Source: Ostrinia nubilalis
Taxonomy: Eukaryota; Arthropoda; Insecta; Lepidoptera; Crambidae
Assembly: GCF_963855985.1 (NCBI RefSeq)
Contig: NC_087092.1
Span: 17,918,001-17,982,000 of the forward strand
DNA length: 64,000 nt
Direction: 5' to 3'
Of this stretch, positions 9,280 through 20,726 are shown piece by piece; positions within the stretch are counted from its first letter, which is position 1, and each line of letters starts with the position of its first letter. The notes below the pieces were generated by a model, which ran no database searches, was not told where the DNA came from, and worked only from the letters and a program-made list of their open reading frames with translations. The position numbers and the translations under genes were made by a program.

Positions 9280-10140
9280 CAACAAAGTGTTAACTGGACA
9301 TTAAATTGTCACATAAGAACAGTTATATCCTGAACATTAAATTGTTAAAATATTAGGGCAGTTATAAATGCAACATTAAATTGTTATCAGCAGTATATGC
9401 TGCACACTAAATTGTTAGCAGCAAAATATGCTGAACATTAAATTGTTAGCAGCAGTATAATATGCTGGACATTAAATTATTAACAGCAGTTATAAACTGA
9501 ACATTAAATTGTTAGCAGCAGAATATGCTGGATATTAAATTGATAGAAGCAGTATATGCTGGACATTAAATTGTTAATAGCAGTTATAAACTGAACATTA
9601 AATTGATAGCAGCAGTATATGCTGGACATTAAATTGTTAACAGCAGTAATAAACTGAACATTAAATTGTTAGCAGCAGAATATGCTGGACATTAAATTGA
9701 TAGAAGCAGTATATGCTGGACATTAAATTGTTAATAGCAGTTATAAACTGAACATTAAATTGATAGCAGCAGTATATGCTGGACATTAAATTGTTAACAG
9801 CAGTTATAAACTGAACATTAAATTGTTAGCAGCAGTATATGCTGGACATTAAATTGTTATCAGTAGTTATAAACTGAACATTAAATTGTTAGCAGCAGTA
9901 TATGCTGGACATTAAATTGTTAACAGCTGTTATAAACTGAACATTAAATTGTCAGCACCAGTATATGCTGAATATTAAATTGTCAGCAACAGTATATGCT
10001 GAACATTAAATTGTCACATAAGAGCATTATTATATAATGTTGAACATTAAATTGTTATCAGCAGTAAAATAATAATGCTGACTATTAAATTGTTAACAGC
10101 AGTATATGCTGAACATTAAATTGTTACAATAGAGTAGATA
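9280..10140. repeat. Tandem array of alternating 32- and 31-bp units sharing CATTAAATTG
   Basis: The core ACATTAAATTG recurs about every 31-32 bp. Two unit types largely alternate: one contains CAGTTATAAACTG, the other CAGCAGTATATGCTG. A longer period of about 157 bp is repeated from about 9517. Degenerate units continue on both sides (from about 9040 and to about 10200). Confidence 0.9.
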
Positions 10141-10354
10141 AATACTGAAATTGAAATAGTTACTAAAGAGCAGTTATATACTGAATATTGTATAATTGTA
10201 TAATAAAATCTGTTGAATACTGAAGTAAATAATATTGTTCAGTCAATATAATATAATGTAGATATACCTATTCTATTTTAAAAAAAAAAGAACATAGTAA
10301 AATCTACACTATCCAAACAAGGTTTAGTGATGATGAAATCAGACAATGGAATAT

Positions 10355-10600
10355 TAAATTGCGATTAGGCATTAAATTGCAATGAAGCATTAAATTGCAA
10401 TGAGGCATTAAATTGCTATGACGCATTCAATTGCGATGACGCATTAAATTGCATTGAGGCATTAAATTGCAATGACGCATTAAATTGCTGTGACGCATTA
10501 AATTGCTGTGACGCATTAAATTGCGATGGTGCATTCCAGTGCAATGACATATTAAATTGTGATGTGAGGCATTTAATTGCGAAGACATCATAAAGTGGGT
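10355..10600. repeat. Tandem array of 18-bp units sharing CATTAAATTG
   Basis: Units such as GCATTAAATTGCTGTGAC repeat about 12 times with period 18. On the minus strand this gives an open frame of 6-residue repeats (QFNAS plus one). The core decamer is the same as in the neighbouring 31/32-bp array. Confidence 0.88.
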
Positions 10601-10692
10601 AGATAGGACTTGATTGCAATTTTTAGTTGTATCAGTGTACCTACCATGGAAAAATCATTTTTGTCAAGAGTAAGTACGGCTAAGTAGACTTA

Positions 10693-10852
10693 CGCCCGTA
10701 TTCACAAACGATGCTGCTTAAGTTAAGCAGCAAATCTAATGCAATAAAGTAAATGCAAATCTAATAAAGCTCTGTAATTGGTTCGTTCATGTGTCACCCT
10801 GTGCGTCCACGCGCACTGTGGGACGTCATAGTAATGTTTGAGAAAACGGGTG
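10693..10852. mobile_element. MITE copy of the GCCCGTATTCACAAACGATG family, degenerate right end
   Basis: The left end CGCCCGTATTCACAAACGATG and the internal CACCCTGTGCGTCCACGCGC match the copy at 48163-48308. The right terminal repeat is eroded. It is nested in the LTR element. Confidence 0.7.
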
Positions 10853-12072
10853 ATCGCATCTTATTCTTTGGAAGAGTTCGATTGTGACGGGTAGACAGTC
10901 TCCGTTTCAGTTATATTTTCAACGCAACTGTGACTTTTAACAGAGGTGGTACTGAAGCAGACTAATTTATGTATGCGTCTCCCTAAACACTTGACATTGG
11001 CAGAATTACTGCGGCAATAAAAAACGTGGGATAGTAAAAAGAAAAAAAAAACAGGCGGAACAAGTGTTATGATGTTAAGTTCGAATAGCGTCTATGCGCT
11101 TATAACGACTTTTAAACATTGCAAGTTTGCTCCTGTCTGAGGTAATATTTGTTTCTCACGAAATAAATACTCCCGACGTGTGTTCAGTAAAGTTAACTTA
11201 CCTAACAAGTAACAGACAAAATATTAGTAAAAAAAAAAAATAAGAAAAAAAAGAGATAAGTCTATCTGGCAAAGGAGGGCAGATCATTAGTAAGTGTCAC
11301 TTTCTGAGATACAAATAATATTGATATTAATACATAATTGTTAAAACGCTTATGTATACCTATTTAAAAGAGACAATACGGAGTAAGGAGCATGCCGCGC
11401 GACTTCTCAGGCGTCCTCTTCTTCTGTCACTTGTGTGTTCCAACCTTGGACGAATAAACCACATGACTAGGGATAGATATTTACTTATCGCGTGACCTTT
11501 AGCGAGTGACAGAAGCCTTGAAAGTCCATCCAATTGGGTTTCACCTATGGTCCCTATCACAGATCACAAAAAACTAAAGAGAGATGTGACAAGGGGGCGT
11601 GGCCAGTGTCGCAGCAATATGCCAAACAGAACACATTGCTCGCAACAGCAATGTGCCATGCAGTTGACGTTTTATGTATAAATAAACAGTTTATATTGCT
11701 TGCGTAGTACAAAATATTATTCGCACAATGAGTACTGATATTGTGTTGAGTACTGACGTTGAGCACAATGAGTGGATAATGAGCACAATCAAACTAAAAA
11801 AAAAAAAAAAAATACAATTATCACATCGTATCATAATTGACTACGTATGTAGTGCTGCTGTATGCTATGTACGTACATTACTATGGCAACGAATAGTCGT
11901 ACTGAATGCAATGTGTGCATTCTGTGCATGACACACACTCTTCGCGAAGTATTGTTTTTATTTTGATTACTTTGTGTGTATGAATTTCTAACGCGACACT
12001 GGGTTTCGAAATCAGCGCATTGGTTGGCATTTCTCTAGATTTATATGGAAATGGGAGATATTCAGATAAGTA

Positions 12073-12135
12073 TATCGTTCGTTCATTCCCCAAGGATTTC
12101 CAGAAAGACCGGTCCTGCGCCGCCGGCATCCAGGC
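12073..12135 (-). mobile_element. Stub of an RTE-type LINE 3' end
   Basis: The minus strand reads PAAQDRSFWKSLG, then an ACGA-type tail. It matches the end of the LINE at 56739-57319 (QAAQDRSLWKSLG) and lacks most of the last 20 codons. It is nested in the LTR element interior. Confidence 0.7.
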
Positions 12136-12449
12136 ACATAATTATGTAAGCATATTATATTATGTATTATAATATAATATCAGTAGAGAAAGTTCAGCTA
12201 TCAAGTGAGAAAATCATACATTTCTCAAAATAAATCAGACACTGTTTAAAGTTAGAGAGGAGAGATTGAATAGTCACCTGGAGCTCATACATAACTCGAA
12301 AGGGACTATTCATTCATAAACATGCTGATGATGTATGGAATTACATGTGCTCCTGAAATTTTCTATGTAGGTAACCCTGGATGGAGATTCTACACTTGTC
12401 ACATACGAGCATTACTATAGATAATGTTGTCGGTCAAAAGAAAACTGTG

Positions 12450-12930
12450 AATATCTTAATACGAAAGTTCAGTTTCTTGAACACGAACATGGAGTCATCC
12501 CTCTGAAAAAATATTGTAGTTAATAATGATTTTGGAGCACCGACCAACATCACAGAACTACAAAGTTTTATTGGCCTGGTCAGCGAGGTAGGAAAATGGA
12601 TTCCTCACTTGGCAACGACCACGAGGCCATTATAGGGGCTGTTGCGACAGAAGTAGGGTAGGGTATATAACCGATATTAACGAAGCTGTGGGTAGTTAGC
12701 CGACAACATGCTTTTGTGATAAATTAAACGCGGCCCGCCAGGGCCAGCCAGGGCAACATCAGCCATGACGTCCACAATTGGGATTATTACAACCCTGAAT
12801 ATAAAATATTGATGATGACTGTTAAAGGTCCTGTAGTGTACGCTGTATTAGTACAGTGCAATGACAAGGGACCACAAAACATCGTTTTGGGGATAAAAAT
12901 GGTGAGCGCCGTTGTTGCCAGACTGAAAAG
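12450..12930 (+). pseudogene. Decayed gypsy-like reverse transcriptase fragment
   Basis: Broken frames resemble the end of a Ty3/gypsy RT. Near 12465-12490 a stretch reads KVQFLEHEHGVIPL, where functional elements have a FLGH-type motif. Near 12544-12600 comes TNITELQSFIGLV, then a GKWIPHLAT-like stretch. Stops and frameshifts separate the pieces. It shows the LTR element was once of the gypsy lineage. No RT active site, RNase H or integrase could be read. Confidence 0.7.
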
Positions 12931-13555
12931 AATGTGCTGTGGTATGAGCGGTCGAGCACTTACTCAGTAATATATTTTTATACTAAAAAATAATAGCAGT
13001 TGGAAATAATATTGGGTTCCTGGTTCAAACCTGGTGCCCACATAGAGAGATAGGTGCTAAAACTGAGGTTTTATGGGTTAAAGTAAAGTGCAGCCTTGAA
13101 AGGAATAATTCAAGCAGACCTAGCACCTTGCAAAGTAACAAAATGTGATACAGCATAATTACACATTTACCAACTATATTTTATCCACTTTCAACTATCA
13201 ACTTACCTTTAGATTTTGATAGCATGAGATCGCAAAAAAACGTTAATTACTAAATACGGTAGTTTAAAGGGATTATTTTTATTTTATTTAAAATATTATT
13301 CCATGAAATAATTATTTTCTTTAAAACAAGGAAAGGGTTGTAGTGTCTGTAGCATAATGATGTATTATATCTATGCTATCATCTCAAGTGACTCAGTGGA
13401 GGCAAAGCATAGGGACAAGGAAAGGAAGGCATAATGTAAGGTATGTAAAGATAGGAAGAAAAAAAAATACGAGTTAAAACCAGGGGATAAAGTTTACATA
13501 AATAATGGTTTCAAAAAACTAAAAACACGCTTGTAGATAAACAGAATATCTTAAG

Positions 13556-13692
13556 ACGAATCAAATGAGCCCAAACTCGATATGTTTACTAAAAGGCAAT
13601 ACAAGGTTCCATCAGCCACTTTTTAGTCCCATCATCGGATCAGCTCGATGGAACCATAGCATTATATTGTCATATAAATTTACACTTAATTG
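13556..13692. repeat. Dispersed repeat family (AATCAAAYGAGCC...CATCRGATCAGCTC), copy 1
   Basis: It shares spaced blocks with 46622-46760: the AATCAAATGAGCCCAAACTCGAT start, the ATCGGATCAGCTCGATGG block and a TTGTCA stretch. A short related stretch occurs at 39438-39475. The class is unknown. Confidence 0.5.
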
Positions 13693-13893
13693 CCAATTTT
13701 CATGATGATACAAGAATCAGAAGTGCGTGTAATTCAGATTCTTAGACTTTATTACACAGTTCGTTAAAAGACTTGCAAGTCGACCTAATAAAAGCGTGTT
13801 AAAAATATGACTAGAGAAAATAAATTGAGTTTTAATCGCGACATTACACACAGTAACTAAAAGTATAGGAGGATATTCAAATACATTCAAAAC

Positions 13894-13896
<3 letters not shown>

Positions 13897-13944
<48 letters not shown>
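13897..13944. repeat. 48-base poly(A) run
   Basis: Uninterrupted A homopolymer in the 3' part of the LTR element. Its exact length is likely to be an assembly estimate. Confidence 0.8.
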
Positions 13945-13947
<3 letters not shown>

Positions 13948-14145
13948 TACTAGGACAATGGAAAGTGATGGACCAGAATGAGGGTGATTAATCAGAAGCT
14001 AATAGTAATATTATGGATATTTAAAATAGTAAAACAGTGAAGCAATAATGATCAAATGATTAAAACAAAGCGCCTAATGAAGAAGCGCCTCAAAAGTTAA
14101 TTAAATAATAAATTGTATTTATTTCAAATTAAAACAAGGAAGGGA

Positions 14146-14297
14146 TGTAGTGTATAGACATTTGTCTCGAGCGCATACGTCACAGCCTAGTCGGCGGTGG
14201 GGGCATTCGGCGTCCGACCGTGGTGCGGGCAGGTCGTGCTGTGTGCGTAGGCGAGCCAAATAATAATCTAATGGCGGAGATAAAGGTGTACAATACA
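14146..14297 (+). repeat. 3' LTR
   Basis: 152 bp, identical to the 5' LTR, preceded by a purine-rich tract and followed by the AGTCA duplication. Confidence 0.93.
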
Positions 14298-14302
14298 AGT
14301 CA

Positions 14303-16064
14303 TATAAATTGTACTGCCACTGGCATATCCGTCACTTCGTACGGACCGAGAAAACAAGATGGTCCGTCTAAGTGGGAACGGGTTCGGTGTGAAGGTATGA
14401 CTGATTGCGCTCTCCTAAGATTCGGCAGGGTTGGTGGGGGGATTGTTACTCTTAGAAGCGGTATCACACTATAACCGATCCGAATCTAGAAAACTAGCTA
14501 GAGAAAACGTAAACTACCATACAAATAGTACTACCTACTAAAGTAATCCACACCATATTTTCACGGATTCAGATCGGATATAATACGGAACCGGTCGAAC
14601 ACAGCAATAGGGATCATTTTTGTTAGGCGAGCTTACGTTCAGCGGTGAACGTTTTTAGACTGGAAATAAAGGATCGACCTAAAATGATTAAATCAAACAA
14701 TTTACGTAACAAATCCAATCAGAATCGGAATGAGGACCGTAAATAAACACAATAAATGGGTTTATAGCTCATCAAAGAATCCGTAAACGTTCTCCCTCCC
14801 CTAATCCGTTCATTACTTCTGTCGTGACCATTAATGTTATCAATGCAATCTTTTTGTTTGAAGCCAATGGAGCAATGATTGTATGTATAATGCGAATTGC
14901 GAGTACAACTAATGACTTGTGGCAACGTCCTTGACTGAATTCCAATTTAATTTATGTATGGATTCATCAAGCTCCGAAGAACACATGCCGATAAGACGGC
15001 GGAATAGTTTCATAATTTAATTACGATAATTTAAGCTCAGACATAATTCTGTTAATACCTGGGGATGTTGTCAGAGAAATGAGAACAATGACGCATTGTG
15101 TTCACATTAAACAATTCGGAGAAGATTCGCTAGCACGAAATGTAGTCTTGAATTAATGTAAATCTGTCAGCATTGCGCAAGATGTATACTTGTCTGTTGG
15201 AAATATCTGAATAGATGCTATAAATAAGGACTAAGGAGTAGATGGTATTTCTAGACATTCGACTGAACTAAAACTATTAGACGAGCCTCAAGTGACTTTA
15301 AATTGTCCTAGATGATTCGCAGGCCGTTTTACGAGCCAGTTGGCGTGTTCCATTTCCATACAAACAGGAGGTGGGCATTTGCACACAAAGACCCGGCGAC
15401 CTCCGGCGATCGCGGCGGGTTGCGCGACTGGGGCAATCATCCAATTGCTCGTCTGGCCGAGGATGTTGGGATTTATGCTTGAATTAATACAAGACTGTTT
15501 ATTTATTGAGGCTCAAGAACACGATAATCTTGCTCTATGTGTGGTGACGTATACATGGAAGCGTAGGTAAAAAATAGGAGCATCTACTCTTTGGGACTAA
15601 ATCCAATTCAATTCCAGTTTTCAAGCGATCGTTGCTTAACTAGAGCCGTTAAGATTTAATTAAACTTCACTGAGAAGTGGTGTAGATTGCAGAAGGCACT
15701 CAGCCGTAAACACCTGACTGGATAACGGACAGTTCATAAAAACAGCAAATAACTATAAGTCATATGGTCCCACCCAGTATCAGTGCCTATGTTTGTGTCG
15801 TGGAATAACAGGCTGCCTCAGTACATAGTGCAAGTTAATTTTAACTGTAAACAGTCGCACAATTAGATAAGTTATTATTAGCGAGGTGGTTGGACGATAG
15901 CGGCATTATCGCGGGAGCGCTCGCGAGCCCGCGCGGTCATGTTGCGGAAATTCGCAATGCTACAATAGTGAGCTACACTAGCGGGACTTGAAGTTCATTG
16001 ACTGGTAACATCCTCATCTATTGATTTCCATTATTATGTAGGCTGAGGGGATTTTCAATCACCT
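14303..16064. other. Noncoding stretch, nothing recognised
   Basis: No frame with recognisable protein and no paired terminal repeats were found. A short GC-rich patch at 15895-15955 resembles CpG-rich sequence, but no exon can be supported. Confidence 0.4.
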
Positions 16065-16078
16065 AATTACTAGCTCTG

Positions 16079-16161
16079 ACTACAGGCCGCTACCAATCGA
16101 TCAACATGGAAAGCATTGGGGGAGGCCTATGTTCAGCAGTGGACGTCGTAATGAAATGATG
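16079..16161 (+). mobile_element. Very short RTE-type LINE insertion, 83 bp
   Basis: It contains only the last codons of the LINE (ATNRSTWKALGEAYVQQWTS-like) and a short GATGA tail. It is flanked by 14-bp duplications AATTACTAGCTCTG (16065-16078) and AATTACTAGCTGTG (16162-16175), which differ at one base. Confidence 0.8.
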
Positions 16162-16175
16162 AATTACTAGCTGTG

Positions 16176-16612
16176 CGCTTCCAATGCACAAAAATCATCT
16201 GACTAACCGTTGCATGAGTTGCAAGAGAATTTAATGGTCTCTCTTCGTTACATGAAATTCCTATCTTCATGTTTAACGAATGTTTAAGCAATTTTTTTAA
16301 ATAATCAAAATTATTTTATCTCTCAAGGAAAGATTCCTCGTAAATCGTGTATGTAAACATAACAACCTAATCAGTAATCCTGGCGCTGTGCCGGCGGATT
16401 ACCGCTATCATATGCTATCAGCTGTTGGAATGTTGTCATTTTATGATTTTACATAAATCAATATGGAGCTCAAATCCTACCACAAATCAAATAATCGCAA
16501 CAACTAATGCTAGATACTTCAACAATCGCTCTACATTTGCACGTGACAGAGACTAATTGTCTGCGCGTTAAAAAGCCGACTTCTGAACAAATGTTTTGTG
16601 TGCCAAATATAT
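16176..16612. other. Noncoding stretch, nothing recognised
   Basis: AT-rich, no supported frame or repeat pair. Confidence 0.4.
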
Positions 16613-16616
16613 CCTT

Positions 16617-16815
16617 CTAGCGGCCGCCCGCGACTTCGTACGCGTGGACCCCTTAGTTAGAGGTTGAATATTGGAAAATCCCGTCTTAGTAAGCACCTGC
16701 GTTCTAAAAGGAACCCTCCTGCAAAATTTGAGACTCTAGGAGTCTCATTTGTAGTTTCTGAGATTTCGTGATGAGTGAGTCAGTCAGTCAATCATTCAGT
16801 GACCTTTCGCTATTA
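16617..16815 (+). repeat. LINE/SINE-type 3'-end repeat (CGCCCGCGACTTCGTACGCG type)
   Basis: It has the form of a repeat tail common in insect genomes: a CCCGCGACTTCGTACGCGTGG start, GTCAGTCAGTCA microsatellite and TATTATAAATAGATAGAT end. The assignment is from memory of the family. Confidence 0.5.
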
Positions 16816-17585
16816 TAAATAGATAGATTATATTACAGCTATGCTGATTTTCAAGCAAATGTATCTGATTCTGAATCAACTCGTATGAGAGTTGCTCGAT
16901 TACAATCAAATCGTATGTTCTAGTTAAATTATCTTATTGAAATATAGTATGAGGTGTTTAGTTTAATTGCCGTATGAATGCTATATTTATGCCCGGTACA
17001 ATTCGCAATACAACTGAGCAGTGCGAGCATGTAGGTCGTAACTAATGTTTCGTTTTTAATTACCTACCTACTTACTTGCTTCTTTAAAGATAGTTTTCTT
17101 CTCTACCATTTTCCTGCGGTTTGACTACCGGGAAATGATTTTCTTTCTAGTACAATATTACCTACTAGTAAGTATAATAGCGCAGATCTTGAAAAAAAAA
17201 AGAGATTAATTTTACAAACAAATCATTTTTATCATTAATATTAATAATGTTATTGATCTGATAATTAATACGGTACTCACTCGTAAATAACTTGTATTTT
17301 TGTAAAATAATTAGATATTTGTTGTTAATTGATTGAATAATTGGAGCATCATAATGGCTTATTAGGAACTTTTACTGTGTAGGAGATGTGATCGATGTAC
17401 AGTTTTTTTCTTGGTCAATGAAAAATCCGTTTGATTATAAAAGAGGAAAGACCATACCTATGTATTGGATGCTATGGTCTATCTATGATATAGATCAGGG
17501 GTGGCCAACTTGATTAGTCATAAGATCTACTGTTTACTAACGAAACCCTGGGCGATCTACCACTTACATACTTCTTGAAATCTTT

Positions 17586-17623
17586 AATGAAACATCATAG
17601 TCAGTAGACTATGATGTTTCATT
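17586..17623. repeat. Perfect 17-bp hairpin with 4-base loop
   Basis: 17586-17602 is the exact complement of 17607-17623, loop AGTA. Confidence 0.9.
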
Positions 17624-17628
17624 ACTTG

Positions 17629-17688
17629 CAAGGCAAAAAATACTACATGATTGTGTACTAACACAATCATGTAGTATTTTTTGCCTTG
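17629..17688. repeat. Perfect 28-bp hairpin with 4-base loop
   Basis: 17629-17656 is the exact complement of 17661-17688, loop ACTA. It lies five bases after the preceding hairpin. Confidence 0.9.
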
Positions 17689-18182
17689 CCACAATCGACT
17701 GGACTAATAGTCGCGATCGACGATTGACGGGTTGGATACAGAGAGTCAAAGACAAGACGTACGACCAAAACTTGTATGTATGTTTATGTAGGTACAGATA
17801 TCTGATATGACCCCATAATCATGCGTACAAGACACTGTTGTCCGTGTTATGACTACCGTCGGCACCCGAACCCGCTCAATAACGGGGGATCTCAAGCAGG
17901 ATGAAAATATCCGTCGCGACAACAGATGGTCCGGGCAGATGCACGAGGCTTACGTTTTTATCTGTTTTGTTTCCAGAAGTTTCATTTTCTGTACATTTGC
18001 TGGGGAAAGTGGAGTTTCCAATTTCGGCACAATAATGTACTCAGTAGCGGCGTAAGGGGGGGGCGGTGGGGGCGGTCCGCCCCGGGTGCCAAGCATCAGG
18101 GGGTGACACAAGTCGCGCAGATTAGTACTCACTGGCGCATCTGCATGGCAAGGACGGTCGTGATGTCATGACAGGGGGGGTG

Positions 18183-20726
18183 CCTTAGGCTATAATTTAT
18201 ATTATCAAATCAAAAATCAAAATCAAAATCAAAATCAAAAAATATTTATTCAGTTTAGACCACAAGTGGCACTTATGAACGTCAATAGAAAATAATAAAA
18301 AAAGAAAAGGTAGCCCTTATGGGGCACTTTACATGTCTCCTTATCTTTTGGGCCCTACCAGCGCTTCGAGACAAACATATGGCAAGTGCTGAGAAGAAAC
18401 GCCGGAACAAACTCAGTCACCACTTATTGCCAGGAATTATCTAACGGTAAGAATAGTCAAATTTAAGTACATCAAATATGTGCAGACTGAACTGACCACG
18501 CATCCTTGTCATCAATATAGTCTCGAACCTTGTAGTACCCTTTGGACATAAGGGTATTTTTTATATGTATCTTAAATTTGTTTATTGGCAATTCGACAAG
18601 GTTGTGTGGTATTTTGTTAAATATGGTAATACATTTCCCCAAGAATGAATTACCTATCTTATGCAACCTAAATGATGGAACAGCAAGTTTATTCTTATGT
18701 CTCGTGTTAAATGAGTGGACGTCACTTTTCTTAGTAAATAAATGTATATGTTTACGGACATACATAATGTTATCAAATATGTATTGCGAAGCCACAGTCA
18801 ATATATTGATTTCTTTAAAAACTTCTCTAAGCGAGTCACGTGGTTTAAGACCGTATATTGCCCGAACAGCTCTTTTCTGTAAAATGAAAATTGATTCTAT
18901 GTCTGCTGCTGAGCCCCACAGTAAAAGACCATAAGACATAATACTATGAAAATAACTAAAATATACAAGCCTTGCTGTTTCAACATCAGTCAAGTTTCTG
19001 ATCTTTCTCACCGCAAAGGCAGCTGAACTAAGTCTTCCCGCCAAGGCAGCAATATGGGGGCCCCATTGTAATTTACAGTCTAGGGTAATACCTAGAAAGA
19101 CAGTAGAGTTTATCAGTTCAATGCGTTCATTATTTACTGTAATATTAGTATTAACTTGTTTGACATTAGGCATAGTGAATTTTAAACATTTAGTTTTTTT
19201 TGCGTTTAATAGCAAATTATTAGTTGTAAACCAGTCTAATACTTTGGAAAGAGCATTATTCACGTCGTCAAATATTTCCTGACGCCTGTCAGTTTTAAAA
19301 ATTAAAGAAGTGTCATCAGCAAATAATACTATCTCACAAAGGTCCTTTGAATAAAAAGGTAGATCATTTATATAAATCAGAAAGAGCAATGGTCCCAGTA
19401 TTGAGCCTTGGGGCACTCCCATTTTTAGGGGGGCGCCCGAAGAGTTAGTTCCGTGAATATTTACTTTTTGTAATCTGTCTGAGAGGTAAGAGTGTAATAG
19501 GCTTAAGGCCTTGCCTGATACGCCATAATGTTCTAGCTTAAATAACAGAGTTTGATGATCAACACAGTCAAACGCCTTCGATAAGTCACAAAATACACCA
19601 ATAGCATCCTTTTTCTCCTGCCAAGCATCGAAAATGTGTTTGATAAGAGCAACCCCTGCATCGGTCGTACTTTTCCCTTTTGTGAACCCATATTGTTTTT
19701 CATGAAACAGTTTATTTAAGTTAAAATGAGACAGTAGTTGATTGAAAATAATTTTTTCAAATATTTTACTGAGCGCAGGTAGTATCGATATAGGTCTAAA
19801 GTTGGATGGGTCACTTTTGTCTCCTGCTTTAAATAATGGTATGATTTTACTATGTTTCATCAGGGTAGGGAACTGACCTTCGTTAATACATTCATTAAAG
19901 ATATGAGCTAAATGGGGAGCTATAAGAGGAATGATGGGTTTTATTATGTCTGTTGATATGCCCCATATATCCTCTGTCTTTTTTATATTTAGTTCTTTGA
20001 AAGTTTTTATAATAACTATGGGGTCTATTTGTCTAAATTTTAATGGGCTATTGCAAACATCAACACAACCCTCGAGAAGAGACATTGCCTGATATGAACA
20101 TGAATTAAGATTGCTTGTTGTTATGATTGGTACATTTGAGAAGTAACCTTCGAATGCGTTTGCTACCTTATCATTGCATTTAATATACTTATTATCAATT
20201 TTTAATGCGAATGTGTCATCCCGAGATATAATTCTACAAGTTTCTTTATTAATACAATTCCAAGTAGCTTTAATTTTGTTGCCAGAGTTTTTAATTTTGT
20301 CACGTATGTAAATAGATTTTGCCATGGTACAAACTTGTTTAAAAACTTTTGAGTATTTTTTTACATATTCTATAAAGTCCGGGTCGCTACTATAGGCTTT
20401 TCTACCATATAATTCAAACATTTTTTTCCTACTAACATAAATACCTACTGTAGCCCAGTCACTGAATTTAGTTTTATTGTTTTTAATAATAATTGTTTTC
20501 TTAGGAAAAGTTTTATTGAACTCATTTTTAATTAATTCAAATAATTGCTCATATAAAATATTTATACTACAGTTAAAATAATGCAAAAGTGGGACCTTAT
20601 TAGATATTTGAGATTTAAATCTGGGGGCACGGCAGTGCCCCCACCAAGTCGAGCATTTGTCTTTCTGGGATGCAGTGACTGGTCTATATTCTATTTCCTT
20701 GCTCGATGGCACAAAATGGTGTTGAA
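18183..20726 (-). mobile_element. 5'-truncated Jockey-like non-LTR retrotransposon
   Basis: It carries the RT frame, a 3' UTR of about 280 bp and an ATTTTG-type tail (18205-18240). The repeated flanks ATGACA-G-run (about 18168-18182) and ATGACAC-G-run (from 20727) look like the target duplication with poly(G) length variation. Confidence 0.8.
18472..20726 (-). CDS. Jockey/CR1-group reverse transcriptase, N-terminally truncated ORF2
   Basis: This is an open frame of about 750 codons with no stop. RT motifs are in order, numbered from the frame start: NFRPIS at about 311-316, FCDLSKAFD at 381-389, GVPQGSILGPLLF at 439-451, and the active site FADDTSL at 471-477 (the second and third residues of FADD and their neighbour include both catalytic Asp). 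A C-terminal region with LTDVETARLVYFSYFHSIMS and GLLLWGSA follows, as usual in this group. The apurinic endonuclease domain is missing: the 5' truncation point lies before the RT fingers. There is no ATG start at the 5' end, so this copy cannot be translated from its own start. The intact 2.2-kb frame implies a recent insertion. Jockey versus the related Daphne/CR1 lineage cannot be decided by eye. Confidence 0.92.

Larger units (their letters stand above)
7569..14297 (+). mobile_element. Complete LTR retrotransposon (gypsy-like), identical LTRs, decayed interior
   Basis: Two identical 152-bp LTRs (7569-7720, 14146-14297), each starting TGTAGTG and ending ATACA, are flanked by the 5-bp duplication AGTCA (7564-7568, 14298-14302). 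A primer-binding-like TGGCGACGAGGAT follows the left LTR. A purine tract, AAAACAAGGAAGGGA, abuts the right LTR. The only coding trace is a degenerate RT fragment near 12450-12930. The interior also holds two tandem arrays, a MITE copy (10693), a LINE stub (12073), a dispersed repeat (13556) and a 48-A run. It is nonautonomous. Confidence 0.93.
17487..17745. mobile_element. Possible hAT-type element (CAGGGGTGGCCAACTTG end) with two perfect hairpins
   Basis: CAGGGGTGGCCAACTTG at 17487 is a typical hAT-like terminus, and GATCTAC motifs follow. The other end cannot be fixed; a degraded GGTTGGATACAG near 17730 is a candidate. Confidence 0.4.

Noticed and set aside
13020..13050. GGTTCAAACC as a tRNA or SINE B box
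   Set aside because: No A box at suitable distance and no tRNA-like folding.
15895..15955. CpG-rich patch with a short minus frame as an exon
   Set aside because: It ends in stops without a donor site and is only 20 codons.
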